Assembly (NCBI GenBank): GCA_016235455.1
Contig: JACRKZ010000126.1
Coordinates: 1 to 53,190, forward strand
Length of the DNA: 53,190 nt
DNA from: Armatimonadota bacterium
Lineage (GTDB): Bacteria; Armatimonadota; UBA10988
Reading direction: 5' to 3'
Below, piece after piece: positions 34,692 through 43,744 of this stretch. The notes beneath the pieces were generated by a model. That model was given only the letters and a program-made list of their open reading frames with translations, was not told where the DNA came from and did not search any database. A program made the translations under genes and the position numbers. How positions within the stretch are numbered: position 1 is the stretch's first letter; every line of letters starts with the position of its first letter.

Positions 34692-35531
34692 CTAGTCCAG
34701 CACGTACCGCCAGATGGCTTCGGCCACGCCGTCGTGGTCGTTGTCCGCAACCACGGCATCGGCCACCGCCAGCAGTTCGGGGCAGCTCTGGCCCATGGCC
34801 ACGCCGAGCCCGGCGGCGCTGACCATGGGGATGTCGTTGAGACCATCGCCAATCGCGAGGATAGCCGATGGCTCGATGCCGCGCAACGCCGCATAACGGC
34901 ACAGCGCCCACCACTTGCTCACATCCGGCGCGATGAAGTCGAGGATCCAGCTGCCGTACAGCGGATGCCACAACGGCGACACCGTGGCCCGGCCCGCCAG
35001 CCGCTCGCCCAGAATGCGCGTCTGCGCCTTGACCAGCGCCTCGGCCTCGGGCGAATCGCCGGCCAAGGTGGTCACCATGAGCGGATCATCGTTGATCCAG
35101 GCGGCCACATCGCCCACGCTCTGGAGCATGGCCCCGAAGCGCTGGCGGAAGACCGGCGGCAACTCGTCGACGTCGGGCACGCCGATGACCCGGTCCTCGG
35201 CGTCGAAGACGTAGGCCGGCAGGCCCAGCTCGGCCAGGCAGGCAACGACCTCGCGCGCCACGTCGGCGGGCACCAGGCTGTTCCACAGGGGCGGCTCATC
35301 GAGCCGCGCGAAGGCGGCCGCGCCGTTGTTGAGGATGGCGCCGAGCCGTGGGTCGATCGCCTCGACCACGGGGCGGGTCGTGCGCAGCACGCGGCCGGTG
35401 GCCAGCAGCACCTCGAGCCCGCGGTCGAGCGCGGCCACGATGGCCTCGCGCACGGCGGGCCGCACGGCGTGTTGGCTGTCGGTGACGGTGCCGTCGATGT
35501 CCATGGCCACCATGGCGATGGGTCTGCTCAT
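34692..35531 (-). CDS. Cof-type HAD-IIB hydrolase (copy 1)
   Basis: 279 residues from ATG 35531; upstream in-frame sequence belongs to the overlapping PPOX gene. Haloacid-dehalogenase motifs: 'MVAMDIDGTVTDS' (motif I, catalytic Asp pair), 'LLATGR' (motif II), a C2B-type cap (~80-190), a Lys in 'DVSKWWAL' (motif III) and 'LAIGDGLNDIPMV' (motif IV). Such enzymes dephosphorylate sugar phosphates, nucleotides or cofactors. It is paralogous to the copy at 36021-36845: both end with 'VVADNDHDGVAEAI'. The start overlaps the PPOX stop as ATGA. The substrate is unknown. Confidence 0.92.
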   Translation of the reverse strand: MSRPIAMVAMDIDGTVTDSQHAVRPAVREAIVAALDRGLEVLLATGRVLRTTRPVVEAIDPRLGAILNNGAAAFARLDEPPLWNSLVPADVAREVVACLAELGLPAYVFDAEDRVIGVPDVDELPPVFRQRFGAMLQSVGDVAAWINDDPLMVTTLAGDSPEAEALVKAQTRILGERLAGRATVSPLWHPLYGSWILDFIAPDVSKWWALCRYAALRGIEPSAILAIGDGLNDIPMVSAAGLGVAMGQSCPELLAVADAVVADNDHDGVAEAIWRYVLD

Positions 35532-35998
35532 GGGCGTTCGATGCTCCAGCGGCGTACGGACAGGCCGCCGTACAGCTCCGCCCACTCGGCGCGCAGCACG
35601 ACCACGCTGTAGTCGGCGCTGGCCAGGCCGTCTTCGCCGTAGTACATCGTCCAGTTGGGCTGCCAGACGGCGGCCTTCACGGCCTCGTCGTCGACCACGC
35701 TGGCGGTGCCGCCCAGTAGCAGGCCGGTCCATTCGCCCGGCAGACAGAAGTAGGCTGAGGCTGCGCCGTGAGCGCGTATCTGGGCGACCTTGGCCGAGGA
35801 GGTGTTGGTGGAGAACCAGACCGTCCAGGGCTCCTGGCCAGCCAGCCAGTGTTGCAGGTTAGCGAACGAGCGAGGGCTGTGCAGGTTGAGCATGGCTCGC
35901 GTGCGCGGCACGCCGTCGGGTCCGACGGTGCTGAGCATGACCGCCTCCGCGCGCGCCATGAGCACTCGGGCCTGGGCCTCCGCATCGTCGTTGTGCAT
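35528..35998 (-). CDS. Pyridoxamine 5'-phosphate oxidase-like flavin protein
   Basis: 156 residues from ATG 35998 with GGAG seven bases upstream. A split-barrel flavin-binding fold is indicated by 'ARAEAVMLSTVGPDGVPRTRAMLN' (~15-38), 'VWFSTNTSSAKVAQIRAHGAAS' (~60-81) and 'LLLGGTASVVDDEAVKAAVW' (~93-112), typical of the general-stress-protein-26 branch. These proteins bind FMN or F420. True pyridoxamine-phosphate oxidation is unlikely because the family is broad. It is wedged between two HAD hydrolase paralogues and coupled to the second by ATGA. The role is unknown. Confidence 0.88.
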   Translation of the reverse strand: MHNDDAEAQARVLMARAEAVMLSTVGPDGVPRTRAMLNLHSPRSFANLQHWLAGQEPWTVWFSTNTSSAKVAQIRAHGAASAYFCLPGEWTGLLLGGTASVVDDEAVKAAVWQPNWTMYYGEDGLASADYSVVVLRAEWAELYGGLSVRRWSIERP

Positions 35999-36020
35999 GG
36001 TACGTCTCCGACCGGACATC

Positions 36021-36845
36021 CTAGGCCGAGAGGATGAACCGCTCAATGGCCTCGGCCACGCCGTCGTGGTCGTTGTCGGCCACCACCACGTCGGCCGCGT
36101 CGAGCACCGCGGCGCAGGCGTTGCCCATAGCCACGCCCAGTCCGGCCTCGGCCACCATCTCCACGTCGTTGTCGCCATCACCGATGGCCATGGTCTGGTC
36201 CAGGCCGATGCCGCGCCGCGCAGCCCACTCGGCCAGGGCGGCGGCCTTGTTGCAGCGCGCGTTGACCACGGTGAGCACCCACATGTCGCCCGACTGGTAG
36301 TAGGCGGGTACAACCGCTGCCTGACCGTCGAGATGTCCGCGCAGGGCCGCCGCGGTGGCCTTGATGCCGGTCTCGTCACCGGCGGCAACCACGACCAGCG
36401 TGGGATGATCGAGCCAGGCCAGCAGGTCGCAGCGGTGGTGCGCTTCGGGCCGCTCCGAGATGAAGCGCGGCATGAGTGTCTCGCCCGGCCCCATGGCGAT
36501 GCGGTCCGCCAACAGCGGGTCCTCGTAGACGAACGGCTGGTAGCCGGCGGCGAGCAGGTGCTCGGCGGCGAATCGGCCAGCCTCGACGCTGAGCATGTGC
36601 CGCGAGAACGGCGGCTCGTCAAGCCCTTCGGCCAGCACCGCGCCGTTGACCAGGATCAAGCCCAGGTCGTGGCCCAGATCGTCACACAGCAGCTTGGCCC
36701 CGTCGTAGCTGCGGCCCGTGGCCAGCAGCACGTCGACACCCCGGGCCTTGGCCGCGGCCACCGCCTCGCGGACGCGCGGGTTCACGTGGTCACGGCCATT
36801 GACGAACGTGCCATCGGCATCGATGGCCACCATGCGGTACGACAT
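36021..36845 (-). CDS. Cof-type HAD-IIB hydrolase (copy 2)
   Basis: 274 residues. HAD motifs: 'MVAIDADGTFVNG' (motif I), 'LLATGRSYDG' (motif II), a cap domain (~85-190), a Lys-containing 'ARCNKAAALAEWA' (motif III) and 'MAIGDGDNDVEMVAEAGLGVAMGNA' (motif IV). GGAG six bases before the ATG overlaps the gltX stop region, so it is co-translated with gltX. It shares the N-terminal block, the ATGR motif and the closing 'VVADNDHDGVAEAIE' with the copy at 34692-35531, indicating local duplication with a PPOX gene in between. Phosphatase activity is likely; the substrate is unknown. Confidence 0.92.
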   Translation of the reverse strand: MSYRMVAIDADGTFVNGRDHVNPRVREAVAAAKARGVDVLLATGRSYDGAKLLCDDLGHDLGLILVNGAVLAEGLDEPPFSRHMLSVEAGRFAAEHLLAAGYQPFVYEDPLLADRIAMGPGETLMPRFISERPEAHHRCDLLAWLDHPTLVVVAAGDETGIKATAAALRGHLDGQAAVVPAYYQSGDMWVLTVVNARCNKAAALAEWAARRGIGLDQTMAIGDGDNDVEMVAEAGLGVAMGNACAAVLDAADVVVADNDHDGVAEAIERFILSA

Positions 36846-36848
36846 GAG

Positions 36849-38333
36849 CTACTCCGCCAGCGCCGGCAGGTTGCGCAGCCGGTGCAGCGTGCGCTCACGA
36901 CCCACAGCGACACAGACTTCGAAGGCGCTAGGCCCCACGCTCTGGCCGGTCAGCGCCGTGCGCATGCCGTTGATCAGCAGGCCGGCGCCAACGCCCTGCT
37001 CTTCCGCGAAGCCGCGTAGCGCGGCTTCGAGCGCGTCGTGCTCGAACTCTGCGGCCTCGAACCGGTCGGCCAGGCCGGCCAGCAGCACGGGCAGGCGTGG
37101 GTCCTTGGCCAGGTTCTTCTTCACCGCCGCGGCGTCGAAGACGACGCGGTCGCCCAGGTAGGCGGCGCCCTGCGTGACGAAGTCCTCCAGCGTCCAGAAC
37201 CGCTGGCGGATCAGATCGATGGTGGCGCGGAACCACTCGGCGCGCTCGCCCTCGAAGGCGTCGTCCCACAGGCCGGCGCGCTCGAGCCACGGCCGCAGGT
37301 GCGGCATCAGTTCCTCGAGCGTCATGGTGCGCAGCCACTCGGCGTTGAGGCTCTGGGCCTTGGCGTCGGTCCACTGCTTGGGGTTGTTCGCGTCGAAGGT
37401 GAACTTGGCGTTGGCCCGGCCGACGCGGGCGATGTCGAAGCGCTCGATGAGTTCGGCGCGGTTGAACATCTCGCGCGTGTCACCATCGCCCGCCGAATAG
37501 CCGACCAGCGCCATGAAGTTGACCATGGCCTCGGGCAGGAAGCCCTTGTCGCGGTAGGTGGTGATGCTGACCACTTCGCCATGCTTGCGCTTGGAAAGCT
37601 TGGAGCCGTCGGGCGCCATGATCAGCGCCGTGTGGGCAAACTGTGGCACGGGCGCGCCCATGGCCTGGTACAGCAGCACCTGCTTGGGCGTGTTCGACAG
37701 ATGATCCTGACCACGCAGAATGTGCGTGATAGCCTCATCCACGTCGTCGCACACGACGCTCAGCATGTACAGCGGTGAGCCGTCCTGCCGCAGCAGCACG
37801 AAATCCTCGATCTCATTGGGATCGATCACCTGGTCGCCGTAGACCAGGTCGGTGAAGGTCACCGAATCGCCCTCGCGTGGCACGCGGAAGCGCACCACCG
37901 ACGGCAGGCCCTGCTCGGCGCGACGCGCCTGCTCGGCTTCGTCGATGACACAGCCGTAGCCGGTGTACTTCCAGGAGCGCACGCCGCGCGCGTTGGCTTC
38001 CTCGCGGACCCGACCGATCTCCTCGGTGGTGGCGTAGCAGCGGTAGGCGTGGCCCGAGGCCAGCAGATCCGCCGCGGCCTGGGTGTGGCGCGGCAGGTTG
38101 TGGCTCTGGTAGATGGGACCGATGTCGTAGTCCAGCCCGAGCCAGGCCATGGAGTCCAGGATGACGTCGACGCTCGCCTGGGTGGAGCGTTCGTGGTCTG
38201 TGTCTTCGATGCGCAGCACGAACTCGCCGCCATGCTGGCGTGCGAACAGCCAACTGAACAGCGCCGTGCGCGCGCTGCCGACATGGAAATAGCCCGTCGG
38301 CGACGGGGCCATGCGGGTTCTGACGTTTGCCAC
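36849..38333 (-). CDS. gltX: Glutamate--tRNA ligase
   Basis: 494 residues from GTG with AGGAG eight bases upstream. It charges tRNA(Glu), and in many such bacteria tRNA(Gln) as well for later amidation. Class I signatures: 'PSPTGYFHVGSARTALFSW' (HIGH-like, ~10-28), 'RIEDTDHERST' (~41) and 'KLSKRKHG' (KMSKS-like, ~243). The anticodon-binding C-terminus is complete. The HVG and SKR variants are normal for GltX. It is the first gene after the argG terminator and leads the run HAD, PPOX, HAD, SIS, birA, GH. Glu-tRNA is also the tetrapyrrole precursor, relevant to the cytochrome cluster nearby. Confidence 0.97.
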   Translation of the reverse strand: MANVRTRMAPSPTGYFHVGSARTALFSWLFARQHGGEFVLRIEDTDHERSTQASVDVILDSMAWLGLDYDIGPIYQSHNLPRHTQAAADLLASGHAYRCYATTEEIGRVREEANARGVRSWKYTGYGCVIDEAEQARRAEQGLPSVVRFRVPREGDSVTFTDLVYGDQVIDPNEIEDFVLLRQDGSPLYMLSVVCDDVDEAITHILRGQDHLSNTPKQVLLYQAMGAPVPQFAHTALIMAPDGSKLSKRKHGEVVSITTYRDKGFLPEAMVNFMALVGYSAGDGDTREMFNRAELIERFDIARVGRANAKFTFDANNPKQWTDAKAQSLNAEWLRTMTLEELMPHLRPWLERAGLWDDAFEGERAEWFRATIDLIRQRFWTLEDFVTQGAAYLGDRVVFDAAAVKKNLAKDPRLPVLLAGLADRFEAAEFEHDALEAALRGFAEEQGVGAGLLINGMRTALTGQSVGPSAFEVCVAVGRERTLHRLRNLPALAE

Positions 38334-38366
38334 CGCTCGTCTCCTGGTCTCTCTGGAAAAGACAAA

Positions 38367-38390
38367 CGGGGCGCGGATCTCCGCGCCCCG
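38367..38390 (-). terminator. Intrinsic terminator of argG
   Basis: An 11-bp perfect inverted repeat (38367-38377 with 38380-38390) is followed on the minus strand by GTTTGTCTTTTCC, a T-rich tail. It starts 31 bases after the argG stop. This is the clearest intrinsic terminator in the window. Confidence 0.85.
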
Positions 38391-38420
38391 CTGGCCTTGC
38401 TTCGCGGTCCGGGGCCGCGA

Positions 38421-39623
<1,203 letters not shown>

Positions 39624-39774
39624 GGTGTTGGAACCTCCACGACGACATAACGAATAGCGACGCGTACGCTTCGCCGTACTCATACTACCACGCCTGACCA
39701 GAAGGGCAATGGCGCGGTGGACGTAGGCCGGGGGACGCGAGAGGCGCGAAAGACGCCCCGACGCCCAGGCCGAA

Positions 39775-39798
39775 GCGAGCTACGCAGGAGCAGCTCGC
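39775..39798 (-). terminator. Hairpin after the 18-heme cytochrome gene
   Basis: GCGAGCT (39775-39781) pairs with AGCTCGC (39792-39798) around a 10-base loop, starting 14 bases after the cytochrome stop on the minus strand. No T-tract follows, so it is a weak candidate for the operon end. Confidence 0.4.
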
Positions 39799-39812
39799 CG
39801 GCCCACATCGCG

Positions 39813-41057
39813 CTACTTGCCCGCCATCTGGTCCTTGGTATGGCATTGGGTGCAGAACTTGGTGTTGTGGCACTTGGTGCAGAGCGACTTCTCGCCGAAC
39901 TTGACCTCGCCGTTGTGGCCATAGACGAACCCGCTCGGGTGCGGCATGGCGGTGCCGTGGCAGGCCTGGCAGTCGCGGCTCTGATGACAGCGCCCGCAGT
40001 CCTCGCGGCCGGCCAGCGCTTCCTTGCCATGGGTCTTGACGAAGCTGTCCGGATGGGGCATCTCGCGGCCGTGGCAGTTGTTGCAGGTGGCCTTGTCGTG
40101 GCACTTGGCGCAGGTCTTGGGCGAGCGCTTGGCGTCCTTGCCGTGCTGCGCGCCGAAGGTCGGCGGGTGCGGCATCTTGAGCCCGTGGCAGCTATCGCAG
40201 AAGTTCTGCTGGTGACACACGCCGCACGCCGGCTGGTTCTGCTTGGCCGCGGCCGGATGACGCGTGACGAAGTCCTGGCCGTGCGGATTGCGGCTGCTGT
40301 GGCACCTGGTGCAGTCGTCCTTCTCATGGCACTTGGCGCACAGGCGCTGGTCGGTGCGGCCGTGAACCGCTTTGAAGGTGGCCGGGTGCGGCATGGTCAG
40401 GCCGTTGTGACAGTTGGCGCACCACTGCGGCTCATGGCACTGGCCGCAGACCTTGGGCTTGGCCTTGGCGTCGGCCATGTGGCTGCCGGCGAAGCCGCTG
40501 GGATGCGGCAACTCGAGCCCGTGGCAGTTGCTGCACTCACGGCGCTGGTGGCAGTAGGTGCAGGAGAGCGTCGCCTCATCACGGCCGTGGCCGCGCGGGA
40601 AGCCGGCGCGCTGGTGCGAGGCCGGCTTGGTGACTGCGGTGTCGGCGTGGCAGGTGCGGCACTTGTCGCTGGCCTGCTGGCCGTCATGGCAGGCCACGCA
40701 GGCCTTGCTCACGCCCCAGGTATGGCGTGCCACGGCCTTGTCGGCGGGCTGCTTGGCGTGGTCCTCGGCGGTGTGACAGGCGTTGCAGTGCAGGCCGCGG
40801 TCGGCGTGCTTGGCGTGCGAGAAGCGCACGCGCGCCGGCGCGTCGGCCAGCGGCGTATGGCACTCGAAGCAGGTCAGCCCGGTGATCGTCTTGCCGTCGG
40901 CGGTGGGCACGGCAGTCACGCCCGGCTTGAGGTGAGCCGAGGTGACAGCGGCCTGCTGCTTGCCGCGCACCGCGGGCCCACACTGGGTGAGCAGCGGCAC
41001 GAGCGCGGCGCAACAAAGCGCGATCAGGCTAGCGCGTCGAGATCGGCCCATCGCCAT
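39813..41057 (-). CDS. 18-heme c-type cytochrome with tandem di-heme repeats
   Basis: 414 residues from ATG 41057, with GGGGAC about seven bases upstream (alternatives: ATG 41084 or 41051). An N-terminal export signal ('LIALCCAALVPLLTQCG') may be a non-canonical lipobox because Gln precedes the Cys. There are 18 CxxCH heme-binding motifs. Four lie in the N-terminal third. From residue ~166 the protein is seven tandem di-heme units of about 36-38 residues with the pattern CxxCH-x4-CxxCH-x4-PHP-xx-F-xxx-H; the extra His residues could be axial ligands. It overlaps the end of the cytochrome b gene by 29 bases, so the two are coupled. It is probably periplasmic or surface-exposed and acts as an electron conduit. 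Partners and acceptor are unknown. Confidence 0.88.
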   Translation of the reverse strand: MAMGRSRRASLIALCCAALVPLLTQCGPAVRGKQQAAVTSAHLKPGVTAVPTADGKTITGLTCFECHTPLADAPARVRFSHAKHADRGLHCNACHTAEDHAKQPADKAVARHTWGVSKACVACHDGQQASDKCRTCHADTAVTKPASHQRAGFPRGHGRDEATLSCTYCHQRRECSNCHGLELPHPSGFAGSHMADAKAKPKVCGQCHEPQWCANCHNGLTMPHPATFKAVHGRTDQRLCAKCHEKDDCTRCHSSRNPHGQDFVTRHPAAAKQNQPACGVCHQQNFCDSCHGLKMPHPPTFGAQHGKDAKRSPKTCAKCHDKATCNNCHGREMPHPDSFVKTHGKEALAGREDCGRCHQSRDCQACHGTAMPHPSGFVYGHNGEVKFGEKSLCTKCHNTKFCTQCHTKDQMAGK

Positions 41058-41741
41058 TCGTGTCCCCGCCGCGGCCCGCGGCATCCAGTCGTTCGAGTTC
41101 AGCCGGGTGATGTTCGTGCATCTCGTCGCGCGACATCTGCCCGGTCAGCCAGACCATGTTGAACGGCTTGATTCCGCCGGCCAGGTGCACGTGATAGACG
41201 TGACCGACCAGCAGGAAGATCAGCGCCAGCACGCTCTCCAGGCTGTGCAAGTGGAAAGCCACATCGTAGGCCTGTGCGCCGAACAGGCGGTGCGCGATGT
41301 CCTTGAACCACAGCACGAAGCCGGTGCTGATCATCAGGCAACTGCCGCCCGTGGCCGCCCAGTAGTCGAACTTCTCCAGGAAGGAGTAGCGCTCGTAGTG
41401 GGGCTCGGTCGCAGGCCGACCAGATAGAGCGCCAGGTGCCAGGCGTCGGTCAGATCGCGCAGCCGCGGCAGCGTGCTGGGCCGGAACGTGCCCTGGCGGT
41501 AGCGCCCGATCAGGTAGCTCGCGTGCCACAACATGCAGACCAGCAGCATGATGCCGCCCACGCGGTGGATGGCGACCATGGTCTGCGCGCCGCCGAACAG
41601 CGAGGCCACGATTTGCGCGGGCTTGGTGTCGGCATAGCGCTGGGGCACACCGGTCAAGCCAAGCAGCAGCACCGACGTCACCAGCAACTGGTGCTGGCGG
41701 ATCTGGCTGCGGTCCCAGCGTTGATAGCGCCGTCCGCTCAT
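41029..41741 (-). pseudogene. Di-heme cytochrome b subunit interrupted by a one-base frameshift
   Basis: Two frames together give one ~237-residue protein. The first (from ATG 41741) reads 'RQHQLLVTSVLLLGLTGVPQRY', 'AIHRVGGIMLLVCMLWHASYLIG' and 'DAWHLALYLVGLR'. The second continues with 'EPHYERYSFLEKFDYWAATGG' and 'FHLHSLESVLALIFLLVGHVYH'. Four membrane helices and paired His ligands are the pattern of formate-dehydrogenase-gamma/Ni-Fe-hydrogenase-type cytochrome b, which passes electrons between quinones and periplasmic cytochromes. The reading frame is lost between 41407 and 41406, where one base is missing from CGA-CC-GAG. Its ATG overlaps the 7-heme stop as ATGA. It may be a real mutation or a sequencing/assembly error; everything else in the gene is intact. 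Confidence 0.85.
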
Positions 41742-42682
41742 GCCTTACCTCCGCTTTGAGCCGCGGCGCGGCTCGCGTTGATCTTGCGCCGGATGATGTC
41801 GAGCAGAATGTGCAAGAACATGGTGCCCAGCACGAGAGTCATCATCAGGATGTGGATCTTGCTGATCAGGAAGACCAGGGGTCGCACCGCCAGACTTGGC
41901 ACTTCGTGCCCGAAGCCCTTGGCGAAGGCCTCGCTGGTGCCCGGATGGCAGCCCTCGCGGCCGCAGCCCTCGGTGTGGTTGGCGGGATTGACCGTCGACT
42001 TGGGGTCCTTCGGACCGCGAATCTCGTGGACCGACGCGGCCGGCGCATGGCAGCTGGTACAAACCGCCACGCGAGCGTCGCCGATCAGGCGCTTGCGGCC
42101 GTGGAAGTGGTGCTCAAACGTCTTGACCACGTTGGTACTGACGTTGTACTGCGCCATGACCTGGCCGTCGGCGTGGCACTTGGCGCAGGTATGGAGTTGC
42201 TGCGCGGGATTGACCGGGCTCTCGATATCATCGGTCATGCTGATGGCATGGTTGCCGTGGCAGTCGTCACACAGTGGCACGCCCCGCTTGCCGGCGCGCG
42301 TCGCCTCGCCGTGCACGCTCTGCTGGTAGCTGGCGAATTCCTTCTCGTGGCAGCCCATGCAGTTGGCCACGGCCACGGCGCGCGCCTTGGGCAGCTTGGC
42401 CACATACGGCGCGAACGCGGGCTTGACGGCCGGCTGCCGGCCCAGCGCCAGGTCGTGCGGACCCAGGCCAAGGTCGCCATGACAGCCGAGACAGCCTTTC
42501 TTGGCGTGCGCGGTGGCGAAGAAGTGCTGCGCATCGACGTACAGCGAGCGGACCTTGCCGTCGGCGTCGCGTTCGGCCAGGCGCTCGTTGCTGTGGCAGA
42601 CCAGGCAATCGTTGCTGACGTCGGCACGCGCGGTCGCGGCCAGCATCAGGCAGCTTGCCAGGCCAAGGAGACGCATCCTCAT
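41738..42682 (-). CDS. 7-heme c-type cytochrome with C-terminal membrane anchor
   Basis: 314 residues from ATG 42682, which overlaps the upstream stop as TGATG. A cleavable signal ('LLGLASCLMLAATARA') is followed by six CxxCH motifs (CLVCH, CLGCH, CMGCH, CDDCH, CAKCH, CTSCH). One wider CGREGCH site (CX4CH) is a spacing known for some multiheme cytochromes. Many other His residues can serve as ligands. A membrane helix near the C-terminus ('ILMMTLVLGTMFLHILLDII') anchors it with a basic cytoplasmic tail. Position and coupling to cytochrome b suggest it is the first periplasmic acceptor of quinol electrons (inference). The exact family was not identified. Confidence 0.85.
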   Translation of the reverse strand: MRMRLLGLASCLMLAATARADVSNDCLVCHSNERLAERDADGKVRSLYVDAQHFFATAHAKKGCLGCHGDLGLGPHDLALGRQPAVKPAFAPYVAKLPKARAVAVANCMGCHEKEFASYQQSVHGEATRAGKRGVPLCDDCHGNHAISMTDDIESPVNPAQQLHTCAKCHADGQVMAQYNVSTNVVKTFEHHFHGRKRLIGDARVAVCTSCHAPAASVHEIRGPKDPKSTVNPANHTEGCGREGCHPGTSEAFAKGFGHEVPSLAVRPLVFLISKIHILMMTLVLGTMFLHILLDIIRRKINASRAAAQSGGKA

Positions 42683-43620
42683 CACTTGGCGCCACCTTCC
42701 TTGGTCATCTTGTCAAAGGGCTTGGGCAGGGGATCATGGCACTGCCCGCAGAACCTGGTGTCGTGGCAGTTCAGGCAGGCGGTCGGCTTGGCCTTGGCCT
42801 CGCGTTCGTGCTTCTCCGCGAAGTTCTCGGCGTGCGGGATCTTGACCGAGTGGCAGCGATTGCAGAACGACTCCTGCTCGTGACACATCAGGCATTCGTC
42901 CTGCTTGCCCTTGGCATCGGCTTTGTGCTTGAGCCGGAAGCTCTTGCTCTTGTGGCTGTCGGGCCGGGGCACGTCCGCACCGTGGCATTCGGCGCAGAGC
43001 TCGCCTTGCGGCTTGTTCAGCAGCTTCTTCTCGGTCGTGCCGTGGAAGCTGTGGCACTGGCTGCAGGCCAGCGCGCCTTCGGCCAGCGTGTGGTGCTTCT
43101 TGGCCTTGATCTGGTCGGCCAGATCGTCGTGGCAGGGCGAACACTCTTGGCCCTCGGCGGGCTTGAGCATCTTGGTCCGGCCCGTGGAGCGATGCACCTC
43201 ATGACATTCGGTGCAGGTGGTCACCGCCGCATGGCCGCGCGCGAACCACAGGTCGCTGCTGAGCCCCTGCTTGGCGTGGCACTGCAGGCAGACCTTGGCC
43301 TGCGCTTCACCGTCGAGCTTGGCCCAGGAGGTGATCTGCGCGCGATCCTTGGAGACATGCACGCTGCCCGCGCCGTGACACGCCTCGCACCCGCGCTTGT
43401 CCGCGGGCAGCGTGTCGGCCAGCATGGCCTCGCTGTGTCGGAGCGAGGCCCACAGCTTGGCGAAGCTGCTGTGGCAGGTCATGCAGATGGGGGTGCCAAC
43501 CACCGCCGGCCTGGCCGGCTCGGCCTGCGCCACCGCCAACAGCAGCCCTACGGCTACGGCCAGCGGAAAGGCGACTCCCATGGGGTTGATACGTCGGTCC
43601 AGCGTCTTCATCTCGACCAT
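42682..43620 (-). CDS. 11-heme c-type cytochrome
   Basis: 312 residues from ATG 43620; ATG 43611 is an alternative and the ribosome-binding site is not decisive. A signal peptide ('GVAFPLAVAVGLLLAVAQAEP') precedes 11 CxxCH motifs. The first seven are spaced 25-40 residues apart as in decaheme DmsE-type proteins ('LWASLRHSEAM' and 'GCEACHGAGSVH' early on). The last four form two di-heme units of the same type as in the 18-heme protein (CLMCH...CNRCHSVKIPHAENFAEKH, CLNCH...CGQCH). It is the first gene of the four-gene cytochrome operon and shares a promoter region with divergent ahbC. It is likely a soluble periplasmic electron carrier. Confidence 0.88.
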   Translation of the reverse strand: MVEMKTLDRRINPMGVAFPLAVAVGLLLAVAQAEPARPAVVGTPICMTCHSSFAKLWASLRHSEAMLADTLPADKRGCEACHGAGSVHVSKDRAQITSWAKLDGEAQAKVCLQCHAKQGLSSDLWFARGHAAVTTCTECHEVHRSTGRTKMLKPAEGQECSPCHDDLADQIKAKKHHTLAEGALACSQCHSFHGTTEKKLLNKPQGELCAECHGADVPRPDSHKSKSFRLKHKADAKGKQDECLMCHEQESFCNRCHSVKIPHAENFAEKHEREAKAKPTACLNCHDTRFCGQCHDPLPKPFDKMTKEGGAK

Positions 43621-43656
43621 CGTAGGTACAAGGCTCCTGCCAGACGGCGCCCGCGT

Positions 43657-43664
43657 AGTATAAT
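43657..43664. promoter_or_regulatory. Overlapping divergent -10 elements for cytochromes and ahbC
   Basis: On the plus strand TATAAT (43659-43664) is a perfect -10 and would start ahbC transcription near 43671 with a ~74-base leader. The same bases read on the minus strand give TATACT (43662-43657), a 5/6 match, placing the cytochrome operon start near 43650. No good -35 is seen on either side, so an activator may be needed. Confidence 0.6.
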
Positions 43665-43744
43665 GGACAGTAGTATCCAGGTCCAGTTCTATGGTGCCGA
43701 ATCGGCGACGTTGGCCGACCGGCAACGAGGTGGAGGCGCACTAC

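Noticed and set aside
39664..39679. GTACG/CGTAC inverted repeat upstream of argG as an operator
   Set aside because: Only five bases per arm, unlike the A/T-rich ArgR box; too short to support a regulatory claim.
41398..41411. Programmed -1 frameshift in cytochrome b at the CCCC run
   Set aside because: One slip is possible on CCC, but no heptamer or downstream structure is evident. A missing base between 41406 and 41407 restores the expected residues more simply.
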